A stretch of 64,000 bases of DNA. Source: an uncultured Phocaeicola sp. Lineage in GTDB: Bacteria > Bacteroidota > Bacteroidia > Bacteroidales > Bacteroidaceae. Position numbers and translations under genes: made by a program. Positions 55,731-63,833 of this stretch are shown here, one piece after another. The first letter of the stretch is position 1. Each line of letters begins with the position of its first letter. Where the stretch lies: contig CALUET010000003.1 in NCBI GenBank assembly GCA_944319745.1, positions 214,960 through 278,959 of the forward strand, in the 5' to 3' direction. The notes under the pieces are model-generated. The model did no database searches. It worked only from the letters and a program-made list of their open reading frames with translations, and was not told the origin of the DNA.

Positions 55731-58619
55731 TCAGAAGCGATGTCCGCGTGGACCGCCACCGCCCGGGCCGAATCCTCCCCCGCCTCTTTGGGGACCGCCT
55801 TCCATTCTTCCGGCTTTTCCGCCGAAAAGATTTAAGCGATAGATGAAGTGAACCATGCAATAACTATATATTGCATTATATTCTGTATCGCTGCGCATTG
55901 CTGCAGTGATGGAGCGGCTTATGTTACTTTGCTTCTTTAAGATGTCATAAAATTGGATACTGACTGTAGCGGCATTCCCCTTCAGGAAATTCTGAGAAAT
56001 CTGTGCATTCCAAATAAGTTCGTCACGATTCATGCTGTCATCGCTGTATCCTCGGCGTGAATTCTGTGATATATCTGTGGAAATAGACATATTCCAGGGT
56101 AAATAGATGTTGGTACTTGCTCCATAGGAGAAGTCGTATGTATCCATATTATTCTGTTCTTGGTAACTATTGCGGGAATGCATGTAGCTGAGCGAGCCGT
56201 TTAATGAAATTTCCCACCAGTCGCTTCTGTAGGTTCCTCTCAGTCGTTCACTCAGGCGAAGCTGTTTGGTCGTGTTTTTGTCGGAATCAGTTGTTTCAGT
56301 TTTATTGCTGATGTAGCTGACCATATTGTTATAATTGACAAAGGTGTTGGTGTTGATTGTATATTTTTTGTTGCGCAGTGCTGTGTTTGTTCCCAACATT
56401 CCGAATGCACTCCAGTTTCCGTTTATATTTTCCGGGCGAGTGATGTATCCACCAGTCTCCTCGTTATATGTTCTTCTATTGCTTACGTTGTTCATTTGAT
56501 TCTGGAAATTCAGGTGAGCCATGAGGCCTCGTTGCGTTTCCGTGTTGAACATATTATAAAAAGCCGTAAATGTATTGGTAAAAGACGGCTTCAATCCGGG
56601 ATTACCCTGCCGAATATTCAGCGGATCGGAAGTATCTTCTATCGGTAACAAATCGAGCATGTCCGGTTGGGAACTTCTTCCTCTGTAAGTGATACGCAGT
56701 GTGTTGGTCTTAGAGAAGTTATAACGGAAGTCTAATGTCGGGGTGAAATTGAAGACATGACGAACTGTATCGGTATAATAATCGCCTTTTTCATATTCTA
56801 ACGTCGATTTCTGTGGTTGGAAAGATACGCCCACATTCAGTTGCATCATTTCACGTATCCAACGTAATGACAGGTCAACTTGGTGATTGTAGTAATTATA
56901 TTTTGCATCTTTACTGTTTTCTTTATCCAATACAGCTCCAGGATTTGCGCTTGCATCTCCATTTTCTATAACCCAATCGTTCGGCATGCTGTAAGTAGAA
57001 TTATCGCTTTTTGAATGACGATACTGGAAATTATATCCAAACTGCAGGAAACCTCCCTTAAAGATCGGCTCGCTATATGTAAACCGCACGTTATAGTTGT
57101 AGTTTAGTGTAGGCGTTGTGATATAACGATTGATAATTTCTTCTCTTTCTGCTTCGCTAAGTTGAAAATATTCTGTGGTTGACATAGAGAATTGTTCGCT
57201 CTCGCTGTTCGTATAATTGTAATTTCCGTACAGCGTAATGTTACGTCCTGGTTTGCCGAGGCGCCGGTTAAACATCAAAGATCCGCCGGCTGTAAGGTCA
57301 TCTCCCTTACTTAACGAGCGACGTACAATTGTGTTTATGATATTTTCTTCAGGTACTAATGTCGTAATGTCGTCGCTTGCTCCTAATAATTCGTCGGTGG
57401 TATGACCGGGATCTGCGTTAAAAGTGTAAGAATTCGACTCAGATGTGTTATTAGTCTTCCCGTAAGTTAAGCGCGGACGAAATATTAAAGTGGTTAAAGT
57501 ATCGGGAGTCCATTCCAGACGGAAGTCGACTCTTAAATTAGTGCTGCGGTTATGTGCCCTACTGAACGCATTTTGGAATGAACTGTTTTCGGTAGAAACG
57601 AAGGTTTCCGACGACTGTCTTGTGACACGGTCTGCGTTTGTATAATTGTAATTTACACTACCTCCTGTTTCTAAGAATTCGTTCTTTGTGGCAAAGTTGA
57701 AGCCGGCCATGCGGCGAGCCGTAAGTCCGTTGTTACCACCCCAGCGTCCGCCTCCGCCTCCACCGGGGAATCCGGCATCATTTACGTTGTTCATTGATCC
57801 GATGACGGTAAACTGATTCTCTCCCACAAAGCGGCTTGCCATCATTTTTCCGCTATATCGGTCTTCGGTTCCGCCTGCAACATCAACATTACCAAGCCAA
57901 CCTTGATTCATACCGGGCTTGACACTTAAGTCGAGCACCGTTTCTTCATCACCATCGGCTATGCCTGTTACACGTGCCATATCGGATTGTTTATCGTAAG
58001 TTCTTATTTTATCAATAATGTTTACCGGTAAGTTTTTCATGGCGACACTCGGATCGTCGGCGAAAAATTCCTTACCGTCGACCATAATCTTTTTGATCGA
58101 TTTTCCATTTATGGTAATATTTCCTTCATCATCGACTTCGGCTCCCGGCAGTTTTTTTACGAGTTCTTCCAAAGCCGAGCCTTCCGGTACTCGATAAGCC
58201 GAGGTGTTATATATTAATGTATCTTCGGATGCTGTCACTTCGGGCGCTTGTGCCGTAATAACGGCTTCCTCCAATAGGATAGCGTCCTGCGAGAGAGCTA
58301 AATTTCCAAAGTCTATTTTGGGCTTTTGGGCGGTAAGTTGGAATGGCTTAAACAAGGTGGCATATCCCAAATATGAAACTTTTAGTACATATTTCCCTCG
58401 TTTAATTGAAAAAGCAAATTTGCCGTTTAAATCGGTCGCTTTGCCATCTACCATAGAACTATCCGGTAAAGAAAGAATTTGAACAGCAGCTTGTATTACC
58501 GGCGATTTGTCGTTTTCATCAATTATGGTACCCGATATGTTACCTTTTTGGCTTCCGCTTTGTGCAAAGGCGCATGCTCCGCCCAAAAAGAATAGTACCC
58601 CCAAAACCCATTTTTTCAT
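55731..58619 (-). CDS. Outer-membrane beta-barrel protein (TonB-receptor-like)
   Basis: 962-aa outer-membrane protein. A signal peptide (1-19) precedes a CarboxypepD_reg-like beta-sandwich (about 25-115), a plug-like region with PEGSALEELVKKLPGAEV and NGKSIKKIMVDG, and a long beta barrel. This is the outer membrane beta-barrel family related to TonB-dependent receptors. Loops and tail are glycine-rich: GFPGGGGGGRWGG and a GGGGFGPGGGGPRGHRF end. No SusD partner is adjacent. Substrate and TonB dependence are unknown. Confidence 0.88.
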   Translation of the reverse strand: MKKWVLGVLFFLGGACAFAQSGSQKGNISGTIIDENDKSPVIQAAVQILSLPDSSMVDGKATDLNGKFAFSIKRGKYVLKVSYLGYATLFKPFQLTAQKPKIDFGNLALSQDAILLEEAVITAQAPEVTASEDTLIYNTSAYRVPEGSALEELVKKLPGAEVDDEGNITINGKSIKKIMVDGKEFFADDPSVAMKNLPVNIIDKIRTYDKQSDMARVTGIADGDEETVLDLSVKPGMNQGWLGNVDVAGGTEDRYSGKMMASRFVGENQFTVIGSMNNVNDAGFPGGGGGGRWGGNNGLTARRMAGFNFATKNEFLETGGSVNYNYTNADRVTRQSSETFVSTENSSFQNAFSRAHNRSTNLRVDFRLEWTPDTLTTLIFRPRLTYGKTNNTSESNSYTFNADPGHTTDELLGASDDITTLVPEENIINTIVRRSLSKGDDLTAGGSLMFNRRLGKPGRNITLYGNYNYTNSESEQFSMSTTEYFQLSEAEREEIINRYITTPTLNYNYNVRFTYSEPIFKGGFLQFGYNFQYRHSKSDNSTYSMPNDWVIENGDASANPGAVLDKENSKDAKYNYYNHQVDLSLRWIREMMQLNVGVSFQPQKSTLEYEKGDYYTDTVRHVFNFTPTLDFRYNFSKTNTLRITYRGRSSQPDMLDLLPIEDTSDPLNIRQGNPGLKPSFTNTFTAFYNMFNTETQRGLMAHLNFQNQMNNVSNRRTYNEETGGYITRPENINGNWSAFGMLGTNTALRNKKYTINTNTFVNYNNMVSYISNKTETTDSDKNTTKQLRLSERLRGTYRSDWWEISLNGSLSYMHSRNSYQEQNNMDTYDFSYGASTNIYLPWNMSISTDISQNSRRGYSDDSMNRDELIWNAQISQNFLKGNAATVSIQFYDILKKQSNISRSITAAMRSDTEYNAIYSYCMVHFIYRLNLFGGKAGRMEGGPQRGGGGFGPGGGGPRGHRF

Positions 58620-58702
58620 TTATATATTATTTTCAGTGAAATTTAATGCCTATTTGATTTCGAAAAAGTTGAAAGGTTTAACCCGATAATCTTTTTTAAA
58701 AT

Positions 58703-59110
58703 TTATTTTCTTTTGTAACTTCGTTCTATTCGGCCCTTCTGAAGAAGGAATTCAAAACAAAAAACATTGATAACCATGAATATGATAGCCGAAGAGTTGT
58801 CGGTCGTATGTAAGTTGTTTTCTAATAATCCTTTTACTAGAATGACAATATAATATACCATCCAAATGAATAAAGCCCATTTTGTTGACAGAATTCGGTA
58901 GTTTTTTGTTTTTTCGTTTTCGTCCTTCGTTTTCGAAAAGAAGATGATGAATAAGGCTATCCATATCGTTATTTTCATCCCAAATCTGACGAAAATGAAG
59001 TTTGTGACGTCGATTGTTCCGAACATATATAGTAACGCAGGTACGAACACGGCGAGTAGAAGTAGTAGATAGCCCATCGTTCTGCATTGAAATGGTAAGA
59101 TTCCTTTCAT
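58703..59110 (-). CDS. Small four-helix membrane protein, unknown
   Basis: 135-aa hydrophobic protein with about four membrane segments and a basic end (RIERSYKRK). Not recognised. The ATG at 59110 is chosen because a longer frame (to 59200) would run through the -7 element. It is 83 bases upstream of the outer-membrane protein gene and divergent from aroB. Confidence 0.65.
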   Translation of the reverse strand: MKGILPFQCRTMGYLLLLLAVFVPALLYMFGTIDVTNFIFVRFGMKITIWIALFIIFFSKTKDENEKTKNYRILSTKWALFIWMVYYIVILVKGLLENNLHTTDNSSAIIFMVINVFCFEFLLQKGRIERSYKRK

Positions 59111-59136
59111 AGAATTAATATTAAAATTATTTTGCG

Positions 59137-59144
59137 CAAAAATA
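59137..59144 (-). promoter_or_regulatory. -7 element for the 59110 membrane protein
   Basis: TATTTTTG on the minus strand, 26 bases before the ATG at 59110. Weak -33 region. Confidence 0.45.
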
Positions 59145-59185
59145 ATTAATTGTAACCGGAATCCTAACTTCTTATGACTTTTTTC

Positions 59186-59193
59186 TATTTTTG
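59186..59193 (+). promoter_or_regulatory. -7 element for aroB
   Basis: TATTTTTG, 20 bases before the aroB ATG. Weak -33 region. Confidence 0.5.
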
Positions 59194-59213
59194 CACTCAA
59201 AACATGGCGATTT

Positions 59214-60275
59214 ATGAGTAAACAAAATGTAGTGATTTGTCGGAAACTTGCCGATGATTTGCCTGAAACATTGGGACGTTTTTCTTATGACAAACTGTTT
59301 GTTTTGATGGATGAACACACCGAACGTTATTGTTTTCCCGTCGTACGGGAGTACCCGTGCTTAAAAGATGCTGTGACGATCAGCGTCGGTGCGGGAGATG
59401 TGCATAAAAATTTGTCTGTACTTTCCGATGTTTGGATGCATTTAAGCCGGGAAGGAGCTACACGGCATTCGTTGTTTATAAATTTGGGCGGCGGCATGAT
59501 AACCGATTTAGGCGGATTTGCGGCCGCAACGTTTAAGCGTGGCATAAAATGTATGAACATTCCTACCACACTTCTTGCGATGGTTGATGCGGCTGTAGGC
59601 GGAAAAACCGGAATAAATTTTAACGGATTGAAGAATGAGATCGGCGCGTTTGCTCCGGCTTGTAGCGTATTGATAGATTGCGGATTCTTGAAATCATTGG
59701 ATCATTTCAATATCTTATCGGGATATGCGGAGATGTTGAAGCATGGACTTATCAGTGATGAAACACATTGGGGCCGGCTAATCCGTTTCGATATGGAGAA
59801 GATTGATTACAATGCTCTGCAGGATTTGGTGTGTGAATCGATTTCCGTGAAGGAAAAGATCGTGAAGATGGATCCGTTTGAACAGGGAATGCGTAAAGCA
59901 TTAAACTTTGGTCATACAATGGGGCACGCGTTTGAAAGCTTTGCTTTGGCCGAAGATTGTCCGGTTTTACACGGATATGCTGTGGCATGGGGGATGGTAT
60001 GTGAGTTGTATTTCTCTTATCTGAAAACAGGTTTCCCAAAGGATAAACTTTATCAGACTGTGCAGTTCATTAAAGAGAATTACGGGAAATTGAACTTTAC
60101 GTGCAAGGATTATGATCGGTTGTACGAATTTATGAAACACGATAAAAAGAATCTTTCCGCCGGAACAATTAATTTTACTTTATTGGGAGAGGTGGGAGAT
60201 ATTCGAATTAACCAGACGGCTACCCGAAAAGAAATAGACGAAATGCTGGATTTCTATTGTGATGTCATGGGATGA
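59214..60275 (+). CDS. aroB: 3-Dehydroquinate synthase
   Basis: Second step of the shikimate pathway, from DAHP to dehydroquinate; NAD- and metal-dependent, cytoplasmic. The 353-aa protein has the NAD loop GGGMITDLGGFAAATFKRG, NIPTTLLAMVDAAVGGKTGIN, and the metal His residues in NFGHTMGHAFE and HGYAVAWGM. It is monocistronic and ends in the strong bidirectional terminator at 60337. It is the last clearly native gene before the atypical region. Confidence 0.96.
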   Translation: MSKQNVVICRKLADDLPETLGRFSYDKLFVLMDEHTERYCFPVVREYPCLKDAVTISVGAGDVHKNLSVLSDVWMHLSREGATRHSLFINLGGGMITDLGGFAAATFKRGIKCMNIPTTLLAMVDAAVGGKTGINFNGLKNEIGAFAPACSVLIDCGFLKSLDHFNILSGYAEMLKHGLISDETHWGRLIRFDMEKIDYNALQDLVCESISVKEKIVKMDPFEQGMRKALNFGHTMGHAFESFALAEDCPVLHGYAVAWGMVCELYFSYLKTGFPKDKLYQTVQFIKENYGKLNFTCKDYDRLYEFMKHDKKNLSAGTINFTLLGEVGDIRINQTATRKEIDEMLDFYCDVMG

Positions 60276-60336
60276 ATGCGGATAAATGGAAGTGACTGAT
60301 GACATCATCTTTTACAGCAATCAGGCACTTTTAAAT

Positions 60337-60385
60337 AAAAAGACAAGTCCTGCGAAATCAATCTTTCGCAGGACTTGTCTTTTTT
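60337..60385. terminator. Strong terminator shared by aroB and the candidate ncRNA
   Basis: A 21-base arm (60337-60357) pairs perfectly with 60364-60384 across a 6-base loop, with A5 and T6 ends. It would stop aroB on the plus strand and the ncRNA on the minus strand. Confidence 0.92.
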
Positions 60386-60557
60386 ATCTTGCCTTTTGGC
60401 TTTTCTTTTGGTGATCCGCTTGGGTCTTGAACCGTGCGGTTCACAAGTCTTAAAATCAATATTTTAGCGTACCTTCATTTTTAAGGGGGGTACGAATTGG
60501 ACACTTTTTTGAAAGAACTATTGGCTTCCCTTGTCGGGATGCTGTCTGCCTTTATCT
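60337..60557 (-). ncRNA. Candidate structured small RNA (about 220 nt)
   Basis: The minus strand here has a near-perfect promoter, several hairpins in a row, then the strong terminator, and no good reading frame. The hairpins, in transcript order, are TCCC/GGGA inside GGC/GCC (60523-60550), CGTACC/GGTACG (60468-60494), TGAACC/GGTTCA with a 4-base loop (60428-60443) and GCC/GGC (60391-60400). This promoter-to-terminator layout fits a free-standing RNA such as the Bacteroidales-1 type, which I recall only by its layout; class not confirmed. Together with the next entries it accounts for the 60276-60746 gap without genes. Confidence 0.5.
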
Positions 60558-60563
60558 TGGGTT

Positions 60564-60595
60564 CAAAGATACGACTTTATTTTGAAATACGCAAA
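60564..60595 (-). promoter_or_regulatory. Promoter of the candidate ncRNA
   Basis: On the minus strand, TTTG (60592-60595), 20 bases, TATCTTTG (60564-60571). One of the best promoters in the window, with no protein gene downstream of it before the terminator. Confidence 0.6.
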
Positions 60596-60600
60596 TCGCT

Positions 60601-60682
60601 GAAAATAAATATTCTGCGGTTAGTGCAAGGTGCAAGCTATATATAGATATATACTTGCACCTTGCACTAAAGATTTATTTTC
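60601..60682. repeat. Long nested inverted repeat at the composition boundary
   Basis: Perfect 16-base arms (60621-60636 and 60654-60669) surround a 17-base AT-rich centre. A second pair of 10-base arms (60601-60610 and 60673-60682) lies outside, making an 82-base near-palindrome. There is no T run, so it is not a usual terminator. It sits between the native and the AT-rich genes and just ahead of the AraC promoter. An element end, recombinase site or regulator site are all possible. Confidence 0.7.
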
Positions 60683-60706
60683 TTATGATGTTTATATTGA
60701 AACCAA

Positions 60707-60714
60707 TATCTTTG
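60707..60714 (+). promoter_or_regulatory. -7 element for the AraC gene
   Basis: TATCTTTG, a perfect match, lies 33 bases before the ATG at 60747 and 25 bases after the inverted repeat. -33 weak, consistent with an activator-dependent promoter. Confidence 0.5.
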
Positions 60715-60746
60715 CCAAAGAATTTAGAATTAGCAAAATTCGCAAA

Positions 60747-61553
60747 ATGTATATAGAATACAAACCAAATATATTGCTTACACCATATATAGAAACCTAT
60801 TGGACAACAGATGAAATTGTATCAGACAGGCAAACTTTACGTGTTTTGCCTGATGGTAGTGTAAATGTTTTATTTAATTTGGAGGAAAATGAAGATAGCA
60901 TTATAGAACCATTCATTCCATACATAATAGGTGTAAAAACAAAATTCGCAGATGTTATACATGAAAAAGCTGATAGAATGATAGGCATACGTTTTCGTCC
61001 ATGTGCAATTTCTGCTTTTACCAAAGTGCCGATATATGAATTTAACGATTGCCGTATAAATACAGATTCGTTTCCATCCATATTCTCGGATTTTAATCCT
61101 GAAAAATTAATTGGAACTAATAACAGGATAAGCCAATTAAGATATATAGATAATTACTTACTGAGTAAGTTAGGTTATTTGCATGATATTAACAAACAAA
61201 TTATATATATTACAGAATACATTCAGGTTACAAAAGGCATAGTACCTATTAATGAATTATTAAATAAGGTTTGTTTAAGCCAACGCCAATTTGAACGAAG
61301 ATTTAAAGACTTGACAGGAATTACACCCAAAATGTTCAGTGCCATTACTCGTTTTTCCTCATCAGAGAAATTTATAAGGCTTTACCCAGATAAAAGTTTA
61401 TTCACCATCGCTTTAGATTGTGGATATTATGACCATAGCCATTTAATACGTGAATTTAAGCGTTTCAGTGGCGTATTGCCACAAACGTTAATGTCGAATT
61501 TATACACAACTTCTCCACTATTCCCATATTATCTTTGCGCCTCAAAAAAATAG
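60747..61553 (+). CDS. AraC-family transcriptional regulator
   Basis: 268-aa regulator. The N-terminal half resembles the DUF6597 type sensor (YIETYWTTDEIV, LRVLPDGSVNVLFNL). The C-terminal AraC double helix-turn-helix includes NELLNKVCLSQRQFERRFKDL and DHSHLIREFKRFSG. Start set at the ATG at 60747; a GTG further up lies inside the inverted repeat. It ends 7 bases before the MATE gene, which it probably regulates. Base use is AT-richer than the genes before 60.3 kb, suggesting acquisition. Confidence 0.9.
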   Translation: MYIEYKPNILLTPYIETYWTTDEIVSDRQTLRVLPDGSVNVLFNLEENEDSIIEPFIPYIIGVKTKFADVIHEKADRMIGIRFRPCAISAFTKVPIYEFNDCRINTDSFPSIFSDFNPEKLIGTNNRISQLRYIDNYLLSKLGYLHDINKQIIYITEYIQVTKGIVPINELLNKVCLSQRQFERRFKDLTGITPKMFSAITRFSSSEKFIRLYPDKSLFTIALDCGYYDHSHLIREFKRFSGVLPQTLMSNLYTTSPLFPYYLCASKK

Positions 61554-61560
61554 CAAGAAT

Positions 61561-62925
61561 ATGAGAGGTAGTAATTCGGAAACAATTAGCGTATTACGAG
61601 AGGGAAACATGGTAAAATCCCTTGCTAAGATGGGATTTCCTATGGTGATTTCCATGTTGATTATGGCGGTTTATAATATTGCAGATACATTTTGGGTATC
61701 TCATTTAGGGACAATTCCTATCGCCGCTGTTTCTATTGTTTTTCCATTCACATTAGTATTTACAGGTATTGGATTGACTTTTGGTGTAGGTGGTGGAGTA
61801 TTCGTTTCTCGATTATTAGGAAAAAAGGAACTGGATGAAGCAAGCACTGTAGCTTCTGTTTCTGTTTTGTCCGCATTTTTATCAGGGAGCATTATCATGG
61901 TTCTCTGTAATCTATGCATACATCCAATCCTTCATTATATAGGAGCAGACAGTGCAAGTCTTGACACAGCCGTTGGTTATGGACGGTTATTTACTATTTG
62001 CTGTACAATTGGAGTATTCAATGTGGCATCGGCAAATATTTTTGTTGCACAAGGAGCATCTAAAATATCTGCAACGGCAATGATAACAGGGGCTATAACC
62101 AATATGGGACTTGTTCCTTTTTTCATCTATACTTTGGATTTAGGTGTAAATGGTTCTGCTTATGCAAATATTATATCTCAATCAATAACAGCTTTGATTT
62201 ATTGTTGGCATTATAGCCAAAAAGCTATGGTTAAAGTATCTTTGCGTTTATTTAAGCCGACCTTAACTTTGTATGCAGAAATATTAAAAGTGGGAGTGGC
62301 GATGTTCTGTTTGCAAATTTTTCAAGCAGTATCAATTGGTTTGATGCAGAAAGCAAGTTCGAAATATGGTAATGAAGCTATTGCTGCTGTTGGCATTGTC
62401 CTGAAAATTGTTACGCTTGGTTCTAACGTTGTTTACGGTTTTGTTAAAGGATTTCAACCTATTGCTGGATATAATTATGGCGCAGGCAATTTTCAAAGAC
62501 TTAAACAAGCTATACGGTGGTCGCTCGTACTTACAACTTCATATTGTATAATATGGAGTATTCTCATTTTTGCATACTCAACTACTATTATTGGATGGTT
62601 CGGAGAAGATATAAAAATGCAACAGATAGCAGCAAACGCATTAAATGCTAGCACAATTATGTTTTTTACATTGGGATTTCAGTTTGTTTATGCTGCATTC
62701 TATATGTCAGTAGGTATGGGATTTCGTAGTTTTCTACTTAACATTAGTCGGCAAGGAATTATGTTCATTCCTACTATTCTGATACTACCTACTTATTGGG
62801 GATTACAAGGTGTGTTATACACGCCAATGGTAGCAGATTTCTTATCAGTATTATTAACTCTATTCTATGCTTTTAAGGCTAAATCAATTTATGACAATAA
62901 ACGAGGAATTGGAATTGTGAGATAA
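61561..62925 (+). CDS. MATE-family efflux transporter, acquired type
   Basis: 454-aa inner-membrane antiporter with twelve helices (KMGFPMVISMLIMAVYNIAD, GYNYGAGNFQRLKQAI), in the MepA/NorM-like branch. It differs from the chromosomal MATE at 26094. It follows its likely AraC regulator by 7 bases and precedes rteC by 24. AT-rich codon use. Probably a drug or toxic-compound exporter carried as cargo; substrate unknown. Confidence 0.93.
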   Translation: MRGSNSETISVLREGNMVKSLAKMGFPMVISMLIMAVYNIADTFWVSHLGTIPIAAVSIVFPFTLVFTGIGLTFGVGGGVFVSRLLGKKELDEASTVASVSVLSAFLSGSIIMVLCNLCIHPILHYIGADSASLDTAVGYGRLFTICCTIGVFNVASANIFVAQGASKISATAMITGAITNMGLVPFFIYTLDLGVNGSAYANIISQSITALIYCWHYSQKAMVKVSLRLFKPTLTLYAEILKVGVAMFCLQIFQAVSIGLMQKASSKYGNEAIAAVGIVLKIVTLGSNVVYGFVKGFQPIAGYNYGAGNFQRLKQAIRWSLVLTTSYCIIWSILIFAYSTTIIGWFGEDIKMQQIAANALNASTIMFFTLGFQFVYAAFYMSVGMGFRSFLLNISRQGIMFIPTILILPTYWGLQGVLYTPMVADFLSVLLTLFYAFKAKSIYDNKRGIGIVR

Positions 62926-62949
62926 TATAGAAAATTGCTATGGTAAATT

Positions 62950-63783
62950 ATGGGAGAAGTAGATGAAATTTTGAAACAAATAGAGGTCGAGATTTCAAAA
63001 ATCGACCTCTATAACTATGACATTATCGAAACTTCTCTTTCAATGGTGCTTCGTTTACAAGATGCTCTAACCAATTTGAGACGCAAACTACAAACCTATG
63101 TGTTTTCCTCAAAAGAGGAAGAAATATATTTCTTCAAAAGCCAAAAACCGGAATTGTTAGGACGGTTGTTGTATTTTCATAAAATATACCGCATTGAAGT
63201 ACAATGTCCTACTGGAAGTAATGATGTGATTAGACTGTATTTAAACAAGGAGTTGGATAGCCTGACATATTTCTTTAATCGCAATTTGGATTTTTATCAG
63301 TATTACCGTTCCCATTCTACGGTACATGACGAACTTTATTTCCTGCGTGGAAATGTTGATTTTCGGTTATGCACAGACAGCGCACAATTTGACAAAGACC
63401 CTAATTTTTCAACCGGATATGATTATAAAGTCGCAAAAATACTTGCCAATGAAATGCTACGCATTTATCTGAACAAGAGACTACAGAAACTTGAATGCGA
63501 TAGTTACATAAAGGAAAGACAAACCGTTACAACAAAGATTCCAATTCGTTTTACAGGGAAAAAGAACACCTTGATAGAATTAGGCTATGCCCTTGTCTCT
63601 TCTGGAGATATAAATCACGGAAATATAGAAATAAAAGAATTTATGGAATACCTCAGTGCCATATTCAATATAGATTTAGGCGGCTATTATGATGCCTATA
63701 TTGCCATGAAAGAGCGTAAAGACCAAACAGCATATCTCAAAAAACTGGAAGAATGTCTTGTCAAGCGAATGGAAGAAAAATAA
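62950..63783 (+). CDS. rteC: RteC-type regulator of conjugative transposition
   Basis: 277-aa protein matching RteC, the helical DNA-binding activator that turns on excision genes in CTnDOT-like elements of Bacteroides. Typical blocks are KSQKPELLGRLLYFHKIYRIE, DEYLRG-like YFLRGNVDFRL and a C-terminal HTH-like part ending KEFMEYLSAIFNIDLGGYYDAY. RteA, RteB, integrase and excision genes are not in the window. Its presence is the main sign that this end belongs to a conjugative element. It is 24 bases after the MATE gene. Confidence 0.88.
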   Translation: MGEVDEILKQIEVEISKIDLYNYDIIETSLSMVLRLQDALTNLRRKLQTYVFSSKEEEIYFFKSQKPELLGRLLYFHKIYRIEVQCPTGSNDVIRLYLNKELDSLTYFFNRNLDFYQYYRSHSTVHDELYFLRGNVDFRLCTDSAQFDKDPNFSTGYDYKVAKILANEMLRIYLNKRLQKLECDSYIKERQTVTTKIPIRFTGKKNTLIELGYALVSSGDINHGNIEIKEFMEYLSAIFNIDLGGYYDAYIAMKERKDQTAYLKKLEECLVKRMEEK

Positions 63784-63821
63784 AATAGTTATCGCCTTTA
63801 TGATAATAACCTTAGATATTG

Positions 63822-63829
63822 TACTTTTG
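63822..63829 (+). promoter_or_regulatory. -7 element, also part of GTANNTTTGC
   Basis: TACTTTTG just before the ATG at 63834. With its flanks it reads GTACTTTTGC, which fits both the Bacteroidetes promoter and, as I recall it, the 10-base core of CTnDOT attachment sites (GTANNTTTGC). Promoter is the more likely reading. It ends only 4 bases before the ATG. Confidence 0.45.
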
Positions 63830-63833
63830 CAAA

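Noticed and set aside
60410-60480. tRNA-like 3' end on the minus strand (GGTTCAAGACC and GCGGATCACC).
   Set aside because: No matching 5' acceptor strand, and GGTTC pairs with GAACC next to it as a local hairpin. The T-arm stem does not form, so it is part of the candidate ncRNA rather than a tRNA.
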